A stretch of DNA of 34,248 nucleotides, taken from Peptococcaceae bacterium. GTDB lineage: Bacteria; Bacillota; Desulfitobacteriia; Desulfitobacteriales; Syntrophobotulaceae. Below, in pieces: positions 8,041 to 18,602 of the stretch; the stretch's first letter is position 1; each line of letters opens with the position of its first letter. A program made the translations under genes and the position numbers. The notes beneath the pieces were generated by a model. That model searched no databases and was not told the origin of the DNA. It was given only the letters and a program-made list of their open reading frames with translations. The stretch covers positions 1 to 34,248 of the forward strand of contig JAAYMU010000201.1 in the NCBI GenBank assembly GCA_012521215.1. Direction: 5' to 3'.

Positions 8041-11000
8041 GTGCTTGATGTAAATAATTTTGAAAGAATGCGTATCGGTTTGGCTTCTCCGGATATGATT
8101 CGCAAGTGGTCTTATGGCGAGGTTAAAAAACCTGAAACCATCAACTACCGCACCTTAAAACCTGAAAGGGATGGTTTGTTCTGCGAGAAGATATTCGGAC
8201 CTACCCGTGACTGGGAATGCCATTGCGGAAAATACAAAAGAGTTCGTTACAAGGGTATTGTTTGTGACCGCTGTGGTGTGGAAGTAACAAGGTCCAAGGT
8301 TCGTAGAGAAAGAATGGGCCATATCGAATTAGCAGCCCCGGTCTCTCATATTTGGTATTTCAAGGGCATACCCAGCAGAATGGGCTTGCTTTTAGATATG
8401 TCACCGCGTTCTTTGGAAAAAGTATTATATTTTGTAGCTTATATTGTTATTGATCCCGGAGATACTTCGCTCCTGAAGAAACAGCTACTGACCGAAACAG
8501 AATATCGTGAGGCCAGAGATAAGTATGGCAATAGTTTTAGAGCTGCGATGGGAGCTGAAGCCATCAAGGAACTTTTAGTGGATATAGATCTAGATAAGCT
8601 TAATGAAGAATTACGAACGGAACTTAAAGAGGTGTCCGGCCAACGAAAAATAAGAGCGATTAGAAGGCTGGAAGTTGTGGAGGCTTTTAAAAAGTCTGGA
8701 AATAGACCGGAATGGATGATCCTGGATACAATTCCGGTAATCCCACCGGAACTCAGACCTATGGTTCAACTGGACGGTGGCAGGTTCGCCACTTCAGACC
8801 TAAACGATCTTTACCGTCGTGTTATAAACCGTAATAACCGTTTAAAAAAGCTACTGGATTTAGGGGCTCCGGATATTATTGTTCGTAACGAAAAAAGAAT
8901 GCTTCAGGAAGCGGTGGATGCCTTGATCGATAATGGCCGCCGCGGGCGTCCTGTTACCGGGCCGGGGAACAGACCTCTAAAATCCTTAAGTGATATGTTG
9001 AAAGGAAAACAAGGGAGGTTTCGGCAAAATCTGCTTGGCAAGAGGGTGGACTATTCAGGACGCTCTGTAATCGTGGTCGGGCCTTCTCTCAAACTGTCTC
9101 AATGCGGTTTGCCTAAAGAAATGGCCCTTGAGCTTTTCAAGCCCTTTGTTATGAAAAATTTGGTCAACGAGGGTTATGCTCATAATATTAAAAGCGCAAA
9201 AAGAATGGTAGAGAGAGTGCGCCCTGAGGTTTGGGACGTCCTGGAAAAGGTCATTTCTGAGCATCCTGTGCTTTTAAATCGCGCTCCGACCTTGCACCGT
9301 TTGGGCATTCAAGCTTTTGAACCGGTACTGGTCGAAGGGAAAGCTTTGCAGATTCATCCTTTGGTTTGCACCGCCTATAACGCAGACTTTGACGGGGACC
9401 AGATGGCCGTTCACGTTCCACTTTCCGCAGAAGCTCAAGCCGAAGCCCGTTTGCTCATGTTATCTTCTCATAACATTCTTAACCCCAAAGACGGCCGGCC
9501 GGTAGCTTCACCAACCAAAGACATGGTACTGGGTTGTTATTATCTCACCATAGAAAAACCTGGTGCCATGGGTGAAGGTAAAGTCTTTAAAGATGCCGAT
9601 GAAGCAGTTTTGGCTTACGATGCCAAGGCGATTGATCTCCAGGCTGTAATTAAGGTCCGCAAAGATGGCAAAATGCTGGAAACAACAGCCGGCAGACTGA
9701 TTTTCAACTCGGTGATTCCCGAAGAAGTCGGTTTCTTCAACGAAACCATCAACAAAAAAGCGTTAGACAAAATCGTAGCTAAAACCTACCGTCTCTGTGG
9801 TTATGATAAAACAGCTAAACTTCTTGACGGTATCAAAAACCTTGGGTTCAAATATTCTACCCTGGCTGGGATCACCGTTGGAATTAATGATATCCAAGTG
9901 CCTCCGGCTAAAAAAACCATTCTGGCTGAAGCCGATGCCAGTGTCAACGAAACGGAAAAACAATATCGCCGTGGTTTGATTACCGATGAAGAGCGCAAAG
10001 CCTTAGTCATTGATATTTGGACCAAAGCCAATGATTTGGTTACCAAATCATTAATGGAATCTCTCGATAAGTTTAATCCGGTCTACATGATGGCTAATTC
10101 CGGGGCACGCGGAAATATTCAACAGCTTCGCCAATTGGCAGGGATGCGCGGGCTCATGGCCGACCCTTCGGGCCGAACAATCGAGTTGCCTATTAAGGCT
10201 AACTTCCGTGAAGGCTTAACCGTTTTAGAGTACTTTATATCTTCTCACGGTGCACGTAAAGGTTTGGCCGATACCGCTTTGAAAACTGCGGATTCCGGTT
10301 ACCTTACCCGTAGATTGGTTGACGTGTCACAGGATGTTATTGTCAGGGAAGATGACTGCGGCGTAGACCATGGCATTGAGGTTGAAGACATCAAAGAAGG
10401 CGGCGAAATGATTGAAAAGCTGGAAGAACGCTTGATTGGGCGCTTCCCGGTCCATGAAATCCGTCATCCGCAAACTAATGAGATTCTAGCTACTCCCGAC
10501 GAAGAAATAAGCGAAGAAAAGGCTAAAGCTATTGCTGAGGTCTATGATAAAGTTGAAATAAGATCAGTACTGACTTGCAGGACTCGCTACGGGGTCTGCA
10601 AAAAATGTTACGGTCGAAATCTCGCTACCGGACGCCTGGTGGAAATCGGCGAAGCGGTCGGTATTATCGCCGCTCAATCCATCGGTGAACCCGGTACCCA
10701 GTTAACTATGCGTACTTTCCATACCGGCGGAGTGGCTGGGGATGACATTACTCAAGGTTTGCCTAGGGTAGAGGAGCTATTTGAAGCCCGCAAGCCTAAA
10801 GGTCAGGCTATTATTTCCGAGATTGCCGGTACGGTAGCTATTAGAGAAGTTAAAGGCCGTCGAGAAGTTGAAGTAACTAATGAAAACGGTGAACGTGAAA
10901 CTTACGCTATACCCTTTGGATCACGTTTGAGGGTAAAAGAGGGGCAAATAATCGCTCCCGGAGACGAACTAACCGAAGGAAGCGTTAATCCCCATGATAC

Positions 11001-11553
11001 TTTGAAAATTAAGGGTATTAGCGGCGTACAGGTCTACTTGCTCGGAGAGGTTCAACGCGTCTATCGCCTACAGGGTGTGGATATCAACGACAAACATATC
11101 GAAGTCATGGTTCGGCAAATGCTACGTAAAGTTAAGGTTGAGGATGCCGGCGATACCAGCCTACTCCCAGGCGGGTTAATTGACGTCTTCGAATTCGAAG
11201 AAGAGAATAAATTGATAGAACAGCAGGGTGGCAAACCTGCAGTTGCCAAACCGGTGCTTCTAGGTATCACTAAAGCTTCTCTGGCGACCGACTCTTTCCT
11301 TTCAGCCGCTTCTTTCCAAGAGACAACCAGAGTACTTACTGAAGCAGCGATTAAAGGTAAAGTTGATCCGCTAATTGGTCTCAAAGAGAATGTTATTATT
11401 GGTAAACTTATTCCCGCAGGAACAGGAATGTCCAGATATCGAACTCTCAAGGTTAGAGAGGTTGGAGATGAAGTTCCTGTGGAGGATTCTTCCGAGCTTC
11501 AAACCGATGTTCAAACTGAGGTTGAAACCGAAGCTCAAACTAACGTACTCTAA
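8041..11553 (+). CDS. rpoC: DNA-directed RNA polymerase subunit beta-prime
   Basis: The 1170-residue catalytic subunit. GTG at 8041 follows AAAGGAGAG by 6 bases; an upstream GTG at 8023 would bury that site. The N-terminal zinc finger is C60, C62, C75 and C78. The catalytic NADFDGDQ places the Mg-binding aspartates at 449, 451 and 453. The second zinc site is C773, C846, C853 and C856. Length and domain order fit the Firmicutes form without large lineage insertions. The C-terminus after the conserved GTGMSRYR motif is about 36 residues, rich in Gln/Glu/Thr ([17 protein letters not shown]). Confidence 0.98.
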   Translation: MLDVNNFERMRIGLASPDMIRKWSYGEVKKPETINYRTLKPERDGLFCEKIFGPTRDWECHCGKYKRVRYKGIVCDRCGVEVTRSKVRRERMGHIELAAPVSHIWYFKGIPSRMGLLLDMSPRSLEKVLYFVAYIVIDPGDTSLLKKQLLTETEYREARDKYGNSFRAAMGAEAIKELLVDIDLDKLNEELRTELKEVSGQRKIRAIRRLEVVEAFKKSGNRPEWMILDTIPVIPPELRPMVQLDGGRFATSDLNDLYRRVINRNNRLKKLLDLGAPDIIVRNEKRMLQEAVDALIDNGRRGRPVTGPGNRPLKSLSDMLKGKQGRFRQNLLGKRVDYSGRSVIVVGPSLKLSQCGLPKEMALELFKPFVMKNLVNEGYAHNIKSAKRMVERVRPEVWDVLEKVISEHPVLLNRAPTLHRLGIQAFEPVLVEGKALQIHPLVCTAYNADFDGDQMAVHVPLSAEAQAEARLLMLSSHNILNPKDGRPVASPTKDMVLGCYYLTIEKPGAMGEGKVFKDADEAVLAYDAKAIDLQAVIKVRKDGKMLETTAGRLIFNSVIPEEVGFFNETINKKALDKIVAKTYRLCGYDKTAKLLDGIKNLGFKYSTLAGITVGINDIQVPPAKKTILAEADASVNETEKQYRRGLITDEERKALVIDIWTKANDLVTKSLMESLDKFNPVYMMANSGARGNIQQLRQLAGMRGLMADPSGRTIELPIKANFREGLTVLEYFISSHGARKGLADTALKTADSGYLTRRLVDVSQDVIVREDDCGVDHGIEVEDIKEGGEMIEKLEERLIGRFPVHEIRHPQTNEILATPDEEISEEKAKAIAEVYDKVEIRSVLTCRTRYGVCKKCYGRNLATGRLVEIGEAVGIIAAQSIGEPGTQLTMRTFHTGGVAGDDITQGLPRVEELFEARKPKGQAIISEIAGTVAIREVKGRREVEVTNENGERETYAIPFGSRLRVKEGQIIAPGDELTEGSVNPHDTLKIKGISGVQVYLLGEVQRVYRLQGVDINDKHIEVMVRQMLRKVKVEDAGDTSLLPGGLIDVFEFEEENKLIEQQGGKPAVAKPVLLGITKASLATDSFLSAASFQETTRVLTEAAIKGKVDPLIGLKENVIIGKLIPAGTGMSRYRTLKVREVGDEVPVEDSSELQTDVQTEVETEAQTNVL

Positions 11554-11574
11554 GGCTTATGGATTTAGTGGGGG

Positions 11575-11610
11575 GCGGAGTGTGAAGATACAAAGCCGTT
11601 CTCACTCCGC
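11575..11610 (+). promoter_or_regulatory. Hairpin between rpoC and the L7Ae-like gene
   Basis: GCGGAGTG (11575-11582) pairs perfectly with CACTCCGC (11603-11610), with GAA/TTC pairing continuing inside after one mismatch. No T-run follows: the next base begins a -35 box. It may be a Rho-independent terminator lacking a tail, an mRNA 3'-end stabiliser, or an operator. Confidence 0.5.
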
Positions 11611-11639
11611 TTGACATAAAAAAAGGCTACTGCTAAAAT
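11611..11639 (+). promoter_or_regulatory. Sigma-A promoter upstream of the L7Ae-rpsL-rpsG-fusA-tuf unit
   Basis: TTGACA (11611-11616), a 17-base spacer, and TAAAAT (11634-11639). It is directly adjacent to the preceding hairpin and about 43 bases before the L7Ae-like start. It should let the str operon be transcribed independently of rpoBC. Confidence 0.8.
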
Positions 11640-11681
11640 AATGTAGTCTGATTTTGGAATAGAGGAGGAAAGCATTGTTCA

Positions 11682-11933
11682 ATGCTTGATGAATCTTTAA
11701 AAAACTCATCCAATGTTGTAGTAGGCTTGAGACAAACAAGCCGGGCTTTGGAAAAGGGTAAAGTCAAAGTTGTTTATCTTGCCCAGGATGCCGATGGTCG
11801 TCTTTTAAAACCAATTATTGAAACATGCAAGGCTAAGGGAATTGAAATCAAAGAAGTACCTAGTATGGCGGAATTGGGCAAGGCTTGTGGGATAAAAGTT
11901 GGAGCTGCTGTGGCATCTGTGCTGGATGTCTAA
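11682..11933 (+). CDS. L7Ae-family ribosomal protein (YbxF/RplGB-like)
   Basis: An 83-residue member of the L7Ae/L30e/S12e RNA-binding family, called YbxF (also RplGB) in Bacillus. The family binds kink-turn RNAs. Visible family features are NVVVGLRQTSRALEKGKV, the YLAQDAD strand, and the C-terminal GKACGIKVGAAVASV. The AGAGGAGGAA site ends 11 bases before the ATG, a slightly long spacing. Position between rpoC and rpsL is the usual one in Firmicutes. Its precise cellular role is not settled even in model species. Confidence 0.9.
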   Translation: MLDESLKNSSNVVVGLRQTSRALEKGKVKVVYLAQDADGRLLKPIIETCKAKGIEIKEVPSMAELGKACGIKVGAAVASVLDV

Positions 11934-11990
11934 AGTTGCTTCATCCGTAAAATCCTTACCATAAGTAATAAAATGAAAGGAGGTGCAGCT

Positions 11991-12410
11991 ATGCCGACCA
12001 TTCAACAGCTAATTCGCAAGGGAAGAAAAAAGGTTGTTTACAAATCAAATGCTCCTGCGTTGCAATGGGGATATAACGCTTTAAAACGCAAGGATTTTCC
12101 CTCGGGTGGTTCTCCTCAAAAAAGAGGGGTGTGCACCAGAGTATATACAACAACACCTAAAAAACCTAACTCCGCTTTAAGGAAAGTAGCTCGTGTTCGT
12201 TTGACGAACGGTATCGAAATATCCTCATATATTCCAGGAATCGGTCATAACCTCCAGGAGCACTCTGTAGTACTTGTACGCGGAGGCCGTGTAAAGGACC
12301 TCCCAGGGGTTCGTTACCATATTGTACGTGGTGCTCTGGATACCAGTGGGGTTCAGGATAGAAGTCAAGCCCGTTCCAAATACGGGACCAAGGCGCCTAA
12401 AAAGAAATAA
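11991..12410 (+). CDS. rpsL: 30S ribosomal protein S12
   Basis: A 139-residue decoding-centre protein. ATG 11991 follows AAAGGAGGTG; an in-frame ATG upstream (11973) precedes the site and is rejected. The segment [17 protein letters not shown] (about 25-41) is the insertion between the N-terminal tail and the QKRGVC core seen in Bacillus-type S12 and absent from E. coli. The [10 protein letters not shown] loop (K57/K58) and GRVKDLPG (K102) carry the residues at which streptomycin resistance arises; both are wild type. It is followed 48 bases later by rpsG. Confidence 0.97.
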   Translation: MPTIQQLIRKGRKKVVYKSNAPALQWGYNALKRKDFPSGGSPQKRGVCTRVYTTTPKKPNSALRKVARVRLTNGIEISSYIPGIGHNLQEHSVVLVRGGRVKDLPGVRYHIVRGALDTSGVQDRSQARSKYGTKAPKKK

Positions 12411-12422
12411 GTTTAATTATAG

Positions 12423-12929
<507 letters not shown>

Positions 12930-12994
12930 ATATGGAAGAAGCTTGATTAGCGATAGGGGATCTGTACCCTCTGGAAAAGAAAGGCTGATAATAA

Positions 12995-15073
12995 GTGGCA
13001 AGAAAAGTTCCTTTAGAAAAAACTAGAAATATTGGGATTATGGCCCATATAGATGCCGGTAAGACAACAACCACGGAGCGCATCTTATTTTATACCGGTC
13101 GGGTTCATAAGGTTGGCGAAACGCATGATGGTTCCGCTACTATGGACTGGATGGTTCAGGAGCAGGAGCGTGGCATAACGATTACTTCTGCAGCTACGAC
13201 CTGCCATTGGAAAGGCCATAGTATCAATATTATAGATACACCCGGACACGTTGATTTCACCGTAGAGGTAGAAAGATCCCTGCGCGTTTTGGATGGAGCT
13301 ATTGCTGTGTTTTGTTCCGTAGGAGGGGTTGAACCCCAATCGGAAACGGTGTGGCGGCAAGCTGATAAATATGGTGTTCCGCGGATTGCTTATATTAATA
13401 AAATGGATAGGGTTGGCGCGGACTTCTTTAGAGGAGTTTCCATGATTTCCGAACGTTTAGGTTCTAATCCGGTACCTCTTCAGCTTCCTATCGGTGCCGA
13501 AGAAAAATTTGTAGGCATGGTGGATCTAATAACCATGAAAGCCAGAATTTATACGGATGACCTGGGAACGACAAGCGATGTTGGGGATATACCGGAAGAT
13601 ATAATGCCGCTGGCCCAGGAATATAGGGAAAAACTTTTGGAAGCTGTGGCTGAAGTTGACGATGATTTGATGGAGAAGTATCTGAACGGTGAGGAGATTA
13701 CTGAACAAGAAATAAAGAAGGCTGTACGTAAAGGGACTATCGGTTTAAATTTCATACCGGTCCTTTGCGGTTCATCTTTTAAAAACAAAGGAGTCCAACC
13801 CTTGTTAGATGCTGTTGTAGATTACATGCCTTCACCGCTGGACGTGCCTTCAATTACCGGTATCAATCCGGAAACCGGCGAAGAGGAAAGCAGAAATTCG
13901 GATGATAATGCCCCCTTCTCGGCTTTGGCCTTTAAAATAATGGCCGATCCTTATGTAGGCAAACTGACTTTTTTCCGGGTATATTCTGGGACCTTGACTT
14001 CTGGTTCCTATATCTACAATTCAATTAAAGGTAAGAGAGAAAGAATTGGTAGAATTTTAAGGATGCATGCTAACCACAGGGAAGATGTTGAAGAAGTGCA
14101 TGCCGGCGATATCGCGGCAGCAGTCGGTATTAAGGATGTCAGCACAGGGGATACTTTATGCGATGAGAATTCCCGAGTTATTTTGGAAGCCATACAATTC
14201 CCCGAACCTGTGATTCACATTGCTATAGAGCCTAAAACCAAAGCCGATCAGGAGAAACTCGGCGGTGCCTTGGCCAAACTGGCGGAAGAGGACCCGACAT
14301 TTAGAACACACACCGATGAAGAAACAGGGCAGACCATAATCTCCGGCATGGGTGAACTCCATCTGGAAATCATTGTAGACAGACTGCAAAGAGAGTTTAA
14401 GGTCGACTGTAATGTTGGGCGTCCCCAAGTTGCTTATAAAGAGACTATCCGTAAGGCTGTTAAAGCTGAAGGTAAATATGTACGGCAATCGGGTGGACGA
14501 GGCCAATATGGGCATTGCTGGGTAGAGTTCGAACCGCTGGAGCCTGCTTCAGGATTTGTGTTTGAAAGCAAAATCGTGGGCGGAGTAATTCCCAAAGAGT
14601 ACATTCCCCCTATTGAAGCGGGGATTCAGGAAGCAATGCAGAATGGTATTCTGGCCGGTTATCCTGTGCTCGATGTTAAAGCTACAGTCTACGATGGTTC
14701 CTATCATGATGTTGACTCTTCCGAAATGGCCTTTAAAATTGCCGGTTCTATGGCTTTCAAAGCCGCAGCGACCAAAGCCGATCCGGTCTTACTTGAACCT
14801 GTGATGAGGGTTGAAGTTACTGTCCCTGAAGAATATATGGGAGACGTCATCGGTGATTTAAACTCTCGCCGGGGGAAAATTGAAGGCATGGAAGCTCATG
14901 CCGGGGCTCAAATTATCCGTGGTTTTGTTCCCTTAGCCGAGATGTTTGGATATGCAACGGACCTTCGCTCTAAGACTCAGGGCAGGGGCGTTTATGTTAT
15001 GCAGTTTGATCATTATGAAGAAGTGCCCAAAAATATTGCCGAAGGTATAATTGCCAAAAGGCAGGGGGCTTAA
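12995..15073 (+). CDS. fusA: Elongation factor G
   Basis: A 692-residue translocase GTPase. GTG at 12995 encodes the family start [20 protein letters not shown]. The P-loop AHIDAGKT is at 17-24, the G3 motif DTPGH at 81-85 and NKMD at 135-138, followed by domains II-V. The C-terminal [15 protein letters not shown] motif is intact. The ribosome binding site (AAAGG, about 12 bases upstream) is weaker than those of its neighbours. A short AGGG/CCCT hairpin lies in the 65-base gap after rpsG. tuf follows in the same unit. Confidence 0.98.
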   Translation: MARKVPLEKTRNIGIMAHIDAGKTTTTERILFYTGRVHKVGETHDGSATMDWMVQEQERGITITSAATTCHWKGHSINIIDTPGHVDFTVEVERSLRVLDGAIAVFCSVGGVEPQSETVWRQADKYGVPRIAYINKMDRVGADFFRGVSMISERLGSNPVPLQLPIGAEEKFVGMVDLITMKARIYTDDLGTTSDVGDIPEDIMPLAQEYREKLLEAVAEVDDDLMEKYLNGEEITEQEIKKAVRKGTIGLNFIPVLCGSSFKNKGVQPLLDAVVDYMPSPLDVPSITGINPETGEEESRNSDDNAPFSALAFKIMADPYVGKLTFFRVYSGTLTSGSYIYNSIKGKRERIGRILRMHANHREDVEEVHAGDIAAAVGIKDVSTGDTLCDENSRVILEAIQFPEPVIHIAIEPKTKADQEKLGGALAKLAEEDPTFRTHTDEETGQTIISGMGELHLEIIVDRLQREFKVDCNVGRPQVAYKETIRKAVKAEGKYVRQSGGRGQYGHCWVEFEPLEPASGFVFESKIVGGVIPKEYIPPIEAGIQEAMQNGILAGYPVLDVKATVYDGSYHDVDSSEMAFKIAGSMAFKAAATKADPVLLEPVMRVEVTVPEEYMGDVIGDLNSRRGKIEGMEAHAGAQIIRGFVPLAEMFGYATDLRSKTQGRGVYVMQFDHYEEVPKNIAEGIIAKRQGA

Positions 15074-15120
15074 TAAATACATCTTAAATTTATATTATGT
15101 ATAAGGAGTTGAACATTAAA

Positions 15121-16323
15121 ATGGCAAAACAAAAGTTTGAACGTACGAAACCGCACGTTAACATCGGTACCATTGGTCACGTTGACCATGGTAAAACTAC
15201 TTCTACAGCAGCTATTACCCAAGTATTATCTAAAGCAGGTGGCGCTATTGCCCAAGCCTTTGACCAAATCGACAAGGCTCCGGAAGAAAAAGCACGTGGA
15301 ATCACGATTTCAACCTCCCACGTGGAATACGAAACTGAAAACCGTCACTATGCTCACGTTGACTGCCCGGGTCACGCTGACTATGTTAAAAACATGATTA
15401 CCGGTGCTGCCCAAATGGACGGTGCTATCCTGGTTGTATCTGCAGCTGACGGCCCCATGCCTCAGACCCGTGAGCACATCCTGCTCGCTCGTCAGGTAGG
15501 CGTGCCCTACATTGTTGTTTGGCTGAATAAAGTTGATATGGTTGATGATCCTGAACTTCTCGAACTGGTTGAGATGGAAGTCCGTGAACTGTTAAGTGAA
15601 TATGATTTCCCCGGTGATGATATACCGGTTATTCCTGGTTCCGGTCTTAAAGCTTTGGAGTGCGGCTGTGGTTCCAGAGATTGCGAATGGTGTGGTAGGA
15701 TATGGAATCTTATGGATGCTGTGGACGAATATGTTCCCCAGCCGGAACGTGCTGTCGACAAACCGTTCCTCATGCCGGTTGAAGACGTGTTCACTATTAC
15801 CGGTCGCGGAACTGTAGCTACCGGTCGTGTAGAACGTGGCGTACTTAAAGTTGGTGACGAAATCGAAATCGTAGGTCTTCAAGAAAAACCTCGTAAAACA
15901 GTTTGCACCGGCGTTGAAATGTTCCGTAAATTGCTAGACCAGGCTGAAGCCGGAGACAACATCGGAGCTTTGCTGCGCGGTGTTGAGCGTAAAGAGATCG
16001 AGCGTGGACAAGTCTTGGCTAAACCGGCCAGCATTAAACCTCATACCAAGTTTACCGGTGAAATCTATGTTCTGAGTAAAGAAGAAGGTGGTCGTCATAC
16101 TCCTTTCTTCAATAACTATCGTCCTCAGTTCTATTTCCGGACAACTGACGTTACCGGTATTATCCAACTTCCGGAAGGTACTGAAATGGTTATGCCCGGT
16201 GACCGTGTAACTATTGAGTGCGAACTTATTACTCCGATTGCTATGGAAGAAGGTTTGCGCTTTGCAGTGCGCGAAGGTGGCAGAACTGTTGCCTCGGGCG
16301 TTGTAGCTAAGATCATTGAATAA
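15121..16323 (+). CDS. tuf: Elongation factor Tu
   Basis: A 400-residue GTPase delivering aminoacyl-tRNA. ATG at 15121 gives the family start [20 protein letters not shown] is 12 bases upstream, and an ATG at 15097 precedes that site. GHVDHGKT (19-26), DCPGH (81-85) and NKVD (136-139) are intact. Two oddities: the G5 motif, normally SAL, reads SGL (174-176), and after it an insertion carries four cysteines, C181, C183, C188 and C191 ([13 protein letters not shown]). A similar Cys-rich segment is known to me from Peptococcaceae EF-Tu. A 10-bp hairpin follows the stop. It is the only tuf copy in the window. Confidence 0.97.
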   Translation: MAKQKFERTKPHVNIGTIGHVDHGKTTSTAAITQVLSKAGGAIAQAFDQIDKAPEEKARGITISTSHVEYETENRHYAHVDCPGHADYVKNMITGAAQMDGAILVVSAADGPMPQTREHILLARQVGVPYIVVWLNKVDMVDDPELLELVEMEVRELLSEYDFPGDDIPVIPGSGLKALECGCGSRDCEWCGRIWNLMDAVDEYVPQPERAVDKPFLMPVEDVFTITGRGTVATGRVERGVLKVGDEIEIVGLQEKPRKTVCTGVEMFRKLLDQAEAGDNIGALLRGVERKEIERGQVLAKPASIKPHTKFTGEIYVLSKEEGGRHTPFFNNYRPQFYFRTTDVTGIIQLPEGTEMVMPGDRVTIECELITPIAMEEGLRFAVREGGRTVASGVVAKIIE

Positions 16324-16332
16324 TTCAAATAG

Positions 16333-16360
16333 AGGGAAGCTGCAAAAACAGCTTCCCTAT
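16333..16360 (+). terminator. Hairpin after tuf
   Basis: AGGGAAGCTG (16333-16342) pairs perfectly over 10 bp with CAGCTTCCCT (16349-16358) around CAAAAA. The tail is ATTCTAAG, so the T-run is poor and termination may be partial, allowing read-through to rpsJ. Confidence 0.65.
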
Positions 16361-16374
16361 TCTAAGCTCGTTTG

Positions 16375-16450
16375 GCACAGAAGGTTGCTGCGGTTTGGTA
16401 ACTCCGCCTGCCTACAGGTAATTTCTGTGCTCAAGGTCTGTAAAACAGAC
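16375..16450 (+). promoter_or_regulatory. Structured spacer/leader upstream of rpsJ
   Basis: GCACAGAA (16375-16382) pairs with TTCTGTGC (16423-16430), enclosing a GCGG/CCGC stem (16390-16407) and an alternative CCTG/CAGG stem (16407-16418). A second hairpin, GTCTGT-AAA-ACAGAC, occupies 16436-16450, just before the rpsJ ribosome binding site. The nested and partly exclusive stems look like a cis-acting RNA. I cannot match it to a named family. Confidence 0.5.
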
Positions 16451-16473
16451 AAAAAAATAGGAGGGTTTATTTC

Positions 16474-16779
16474 ATGAACCAAAAAATAAGGATTAGACTG
16501 AAAGCTTTTGATCATAAAACTTTGGATCAATCTGCAGAGAGAATTGTGGAAACCGCTAAGAGAACAGGTGCTAGCGTCAGCGGTCCCATTCCGTTGCCGA
16601 CCGAAAAAAATATTTATACCATTCTCCGTTCCCCTCACGTGAACAAGGATTCCCGTGAGCAGTTCGAAATGCGGACTCATAAAAGACTTATTGATATACT
16701 TGATCCCACACCTAAAACCGTTGATGCTCTTATGAGGTTGGATCTGCCATCTGGTGTGGACATTGAGATAAAACTTTAG
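16474..16779 (+). CDS. rpsJ: 30S ribosomal protein S10
   Basis: A 101-residue S10 (NusE), which also works in transcription antitermination with NusB. The family hallmark [15 protein letters not shown] is at the N-terminus, with GPIPLPT and the long hairpin that reaches the 30S core. AGGAGG precedes the ATG. It is separated from tuf by a hairpin and structured spacer, and from rplC by 229 bases with a new promoter. This gene therefore appears to belong with the str unit rather than with the rest of the S10 operon. Confidence 0.97.
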   Translation: MNQKIRIRLKAFDHKTLDQSAERIVETAKRTGASVSGPIPLPTEKNIYTILRSPHVNKDSREQFEMRTHKRLIDILDPTPKTVDALMRLDLPSGVDIEIKL

Positions 16780-16831
16780 GGCTGAAAACTAAAAAAAATC
16801 GCATTTAACTGCCTAAATTTTGATTAAAACA

Positions 16832-16860
16832 TTGAATTTGCCAGGCTAGTGTGGTATAAT
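16832..16860 (+). promoter_or_regulatory. Sigma-A promoter for the rplC-led S10/spc/alpha unit
   Basis: TTGAAT (16832-16837), a 17-base spacer, and TATAAT (16855-16860), preceded by TGTGG. The start should be near 16867, giving a leader of about 140 nt before rplC. Confidence 0.82.
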
Positions 16861-16866
16861 TGGTAT

Positions 16867-17008
16867 GTTTTTCGCGCGAAACACCCGGAGGTGTGGTACA
16901 TCTTCAAGGGTGCTTAGCATAGAATAATCCCAAGTTAATTCTAAACATTAGACACTCTCGTGCTCCAGCTTGGACTGGTGCACTTCAAAGTGTATAGGAG
17001 GTGGCGTC
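16867..17008 (+). promoter_or_regulatory. Structured 5' leader of rplC
   Basis: A perfect 12-bp palindrome TTTCGCGCGAAA (16870-16881) lies at the predicted transcript start. It is followed by ACACC-CGGA-GGTGT (16881-16894) and, near the ribosome binding site, CACT-TCAA-AGTG (16981-16992). The stems could form a regulatory mRNA structure or, at the start site, an operator. No named r-protein leader family is recognised. Confidence 0.5.
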
Positions 17009-17638
17009 GTGTCTAAAGGGATTCTGGGTAAAAAAGTGGGAATGACCCAAATCTTTGCAGAAGACGGCAGTGTGATCCCGGTAACAGTTATACAGGCCGG
17101 ACCATGTTATGTTCTGCAGAAAAAAACAATAGCTTCTGATGGCTACAACGCAATTCAGGTGGGTTTTGATGAAATTAGAGAAAACTTGGCAACTAAACCT
17201 AAATTGGGCCATTTTAAAAAAGCAGGAACAAAAACGTTGCGTTTTGTCAGAGAATTTAGAACCTCTGAAGTAGACTCTTATGAAGTAGGGCAAGAGATTA
17301 AAGCGGATATCTTTGCCGAAGGGGACAAAGTGGATGTTACCGGAACATCCAAAGGGAAAGGTTTCGCCGGAATGCAAAAAAGACATGGCGGACGCCGCGG
17401 GCCTATGAGCCATGGATCTAAGTACCATCATCGGACCGGTTCCATGGGAGCGAAAGGGCCGGGCAGAGTATTTAAAGGAAGAGAATTACCCGGACGTCTG
17501 GGTGGCGACAGGGTTACTGTACAAAACCTGGAAGTTGTCAGAGTTGATTCGGATAAAAATCTTATTTTGGTAAAAGGATGCGTACCTGGTGCGAAAAAAA
17601 GCCTACTTATCTTAAAGCAATCTGTAAAGGCGAAGTAA
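17009..17638 (+). CDS. rplC: 50S ribosomal protein L3
   Basis: A 209-residue early assembly protein whose central loop approaches the peptidyl transferase centre. The GTG at 17009 gives [16 protein letters not shown] and sits 6 bases after AGGAGGTG; the longer upstream frame contains that site and is rejected. The conserved [17 protein letters not shown] stretch and the [14 protein letters not shown] loop are intact. It is the first gene after the promoter at 16832, so it heads the unit; rplD follows after 25 bases. Confidence 0.97.
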   Translation: MSKGILGKKVGMTQIFAEDGSVIPVTVIQAGPCYVLQKKTIASDGYNAIQVGFDEIRENLATKPKLGHFKKAGTKTLRFVREFRTSEVDSYEVGQEIKADIFAEGDKVDVTGTSKGKGFAGMQKRHGGRRGPMSHGSKYHHRTGSMGAKGPGRVFKGRELPGRLGGDRVTVQNLEVVRVDSDKNLILVKGCVPGAKKSLLILKQSVKAK

Positions 17639-17663
17639 TCTGAGTGGAAAGGAGGATGAAGCA

Positions 17664-18293
17664 ATGCCTAAGGTACAAGTAGTTAATATGCAAGGTGCTC
17701 CGGTAGGAGAGATAGAATTAAATGAACAAATTTTTGGTATCGAGCCTAACATACCTGTTATGCATGCTGCTGTAGTAGCTCAGCGGGCTAATGCCCGGGT
17801 AGGTACTCATTCCGCTTTGGGACGCAGCGAGGTTAGGGGCGGTGGACGTAAGCCCTGGCGGCAAAAGGGTACGGGCCGGGCCAGAGCAGGTACCATACGT
17901 TCCCCTCTCTGGAGAGGCGGCGGCGTTATATTTGGCCCGAAGCCAAGAGACTATAGCAAGAAATTGCCTAAAAAAGTTAAGAGATTAGCTCTTTGCTCAG
18001 CGCTTTCCAGCAAAGTTAAAGAGAACAACCTGGTTGTAGTGGAACAGATTAGTTTTGACCAACCTAAAACCAAAGAAATGGTGAAGCTTCTCCAAGCCTT
18101 GAAAATTGACAAGAAAGCTCTGTTCGTTTTAGACGGGACAGATCAAAATGTCCAGCTTTCAGCTCGTAATATTCAAGGTGTGCTTACCACCAGATCTGAT
18201 ACTCTGAATGTAATTGATCTTTTAAAATATGATACCGTTGTTTTCAGTAAATCATCCGTAGCCAAAACGGAGGAGGTGCTAAGCAATGCGTGA
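17664..18293 (+). CDS. rplD: 50S ribosomal protein L4
   Basis: A 209-residue protein lining the exit tunnel. The long basic loop ([17 protein letters not shown]) that reaches the tunnel constriction and influences macrolide binding is present and of normal length. GGAGGATG precedes the ATG. The last 8 bases overlap rplW (ATGCGTGA), suggesting coupled translation. L4 is the autogenous repressor of the S10 operon in E. coli. Whether it acts on either structured leader here is not known. Confidence 0.97.
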   Translation: MPKVQVVNMQGAPVGEIELNEQIFGIEPNIPVMHAAVVAQRANARVGTHSALGRSEVRGGGRKPWRQKGTGRARAGTIRSPLWRGGGVIFGPKPRDYSKKLPKKVKRLALCSALSSKVKENNLVVVEQISFDQPKTKEMVKLLQALKIDKKALFVLDGTDQNVQLSARNIQGVLTTRSDTLNVIDLLKYDTVVFSKSSVAKTEEVLSNA

Positions 18294-18573
18294 TGCTCGC
18301 GATGTACTAATCCGGCCGGTTATTTCTGAAAAATCAGTTGGTTTGGTAGAAGATAATAAATACTCATTTTGGGTAAATACGGCGGCTAACAAAATAGAAA
18401 TCAAAGCTGCCGTGGAAAAAATGTTTAAAGTTAAAGTCAAGGAAGTTCGCACTTTAACCGTTAAGGGTAAAGAAAAACGGATGGGTCGTTATTCAGGAAT
18501 GACTCCAAATCGGAAAAAAGCTATCGTTACTCTCGAACCTGGTCATAAGATTGAAGGATTTGCAGGTCTGTAA
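18286..18573 (+). CDS. rplW: 50S ribosomal protein L23
   Basis: A 95-residue protein at the tunnel exit and the docking point for trigger factor and the signal recognition particle. [16 protein letters not shown], the [15 protein letters not shown] stretch and a [15 protein letters not shown] end match the family. Its ribosome binding site, GGAGGTG, is inside the end of rplD, with which it overlaps by 8 bases. Length is typical. Confidence 0.97.
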   Translation: MRDARDVLIRPVISEKSVGLVEDNKYSFWVNTAANKIEIKAAVEKMFKVKVKEVRTLTVKGKEKRMGRYSGMTPNRKKAIVTLEPGHKIEGFAGL

Positions 18574-18602
18574 TAAGTTTTTAGGTAAAGGAGGGAAATA
18601 AT

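Noticed and set aside
11991-12410. Unusual insertion in S12
   Set aside because: The 13-15 residue insertion after the N-terminal tail is a known Firmicutes feature also present in Bacillus subtilis S12.
12930-12994. S7-binding operator in the rpsG-fusA spacer
   Set aside because: Only a 4-bp AGGG/CCCT stem is visible, too weak to support a regulatory call.
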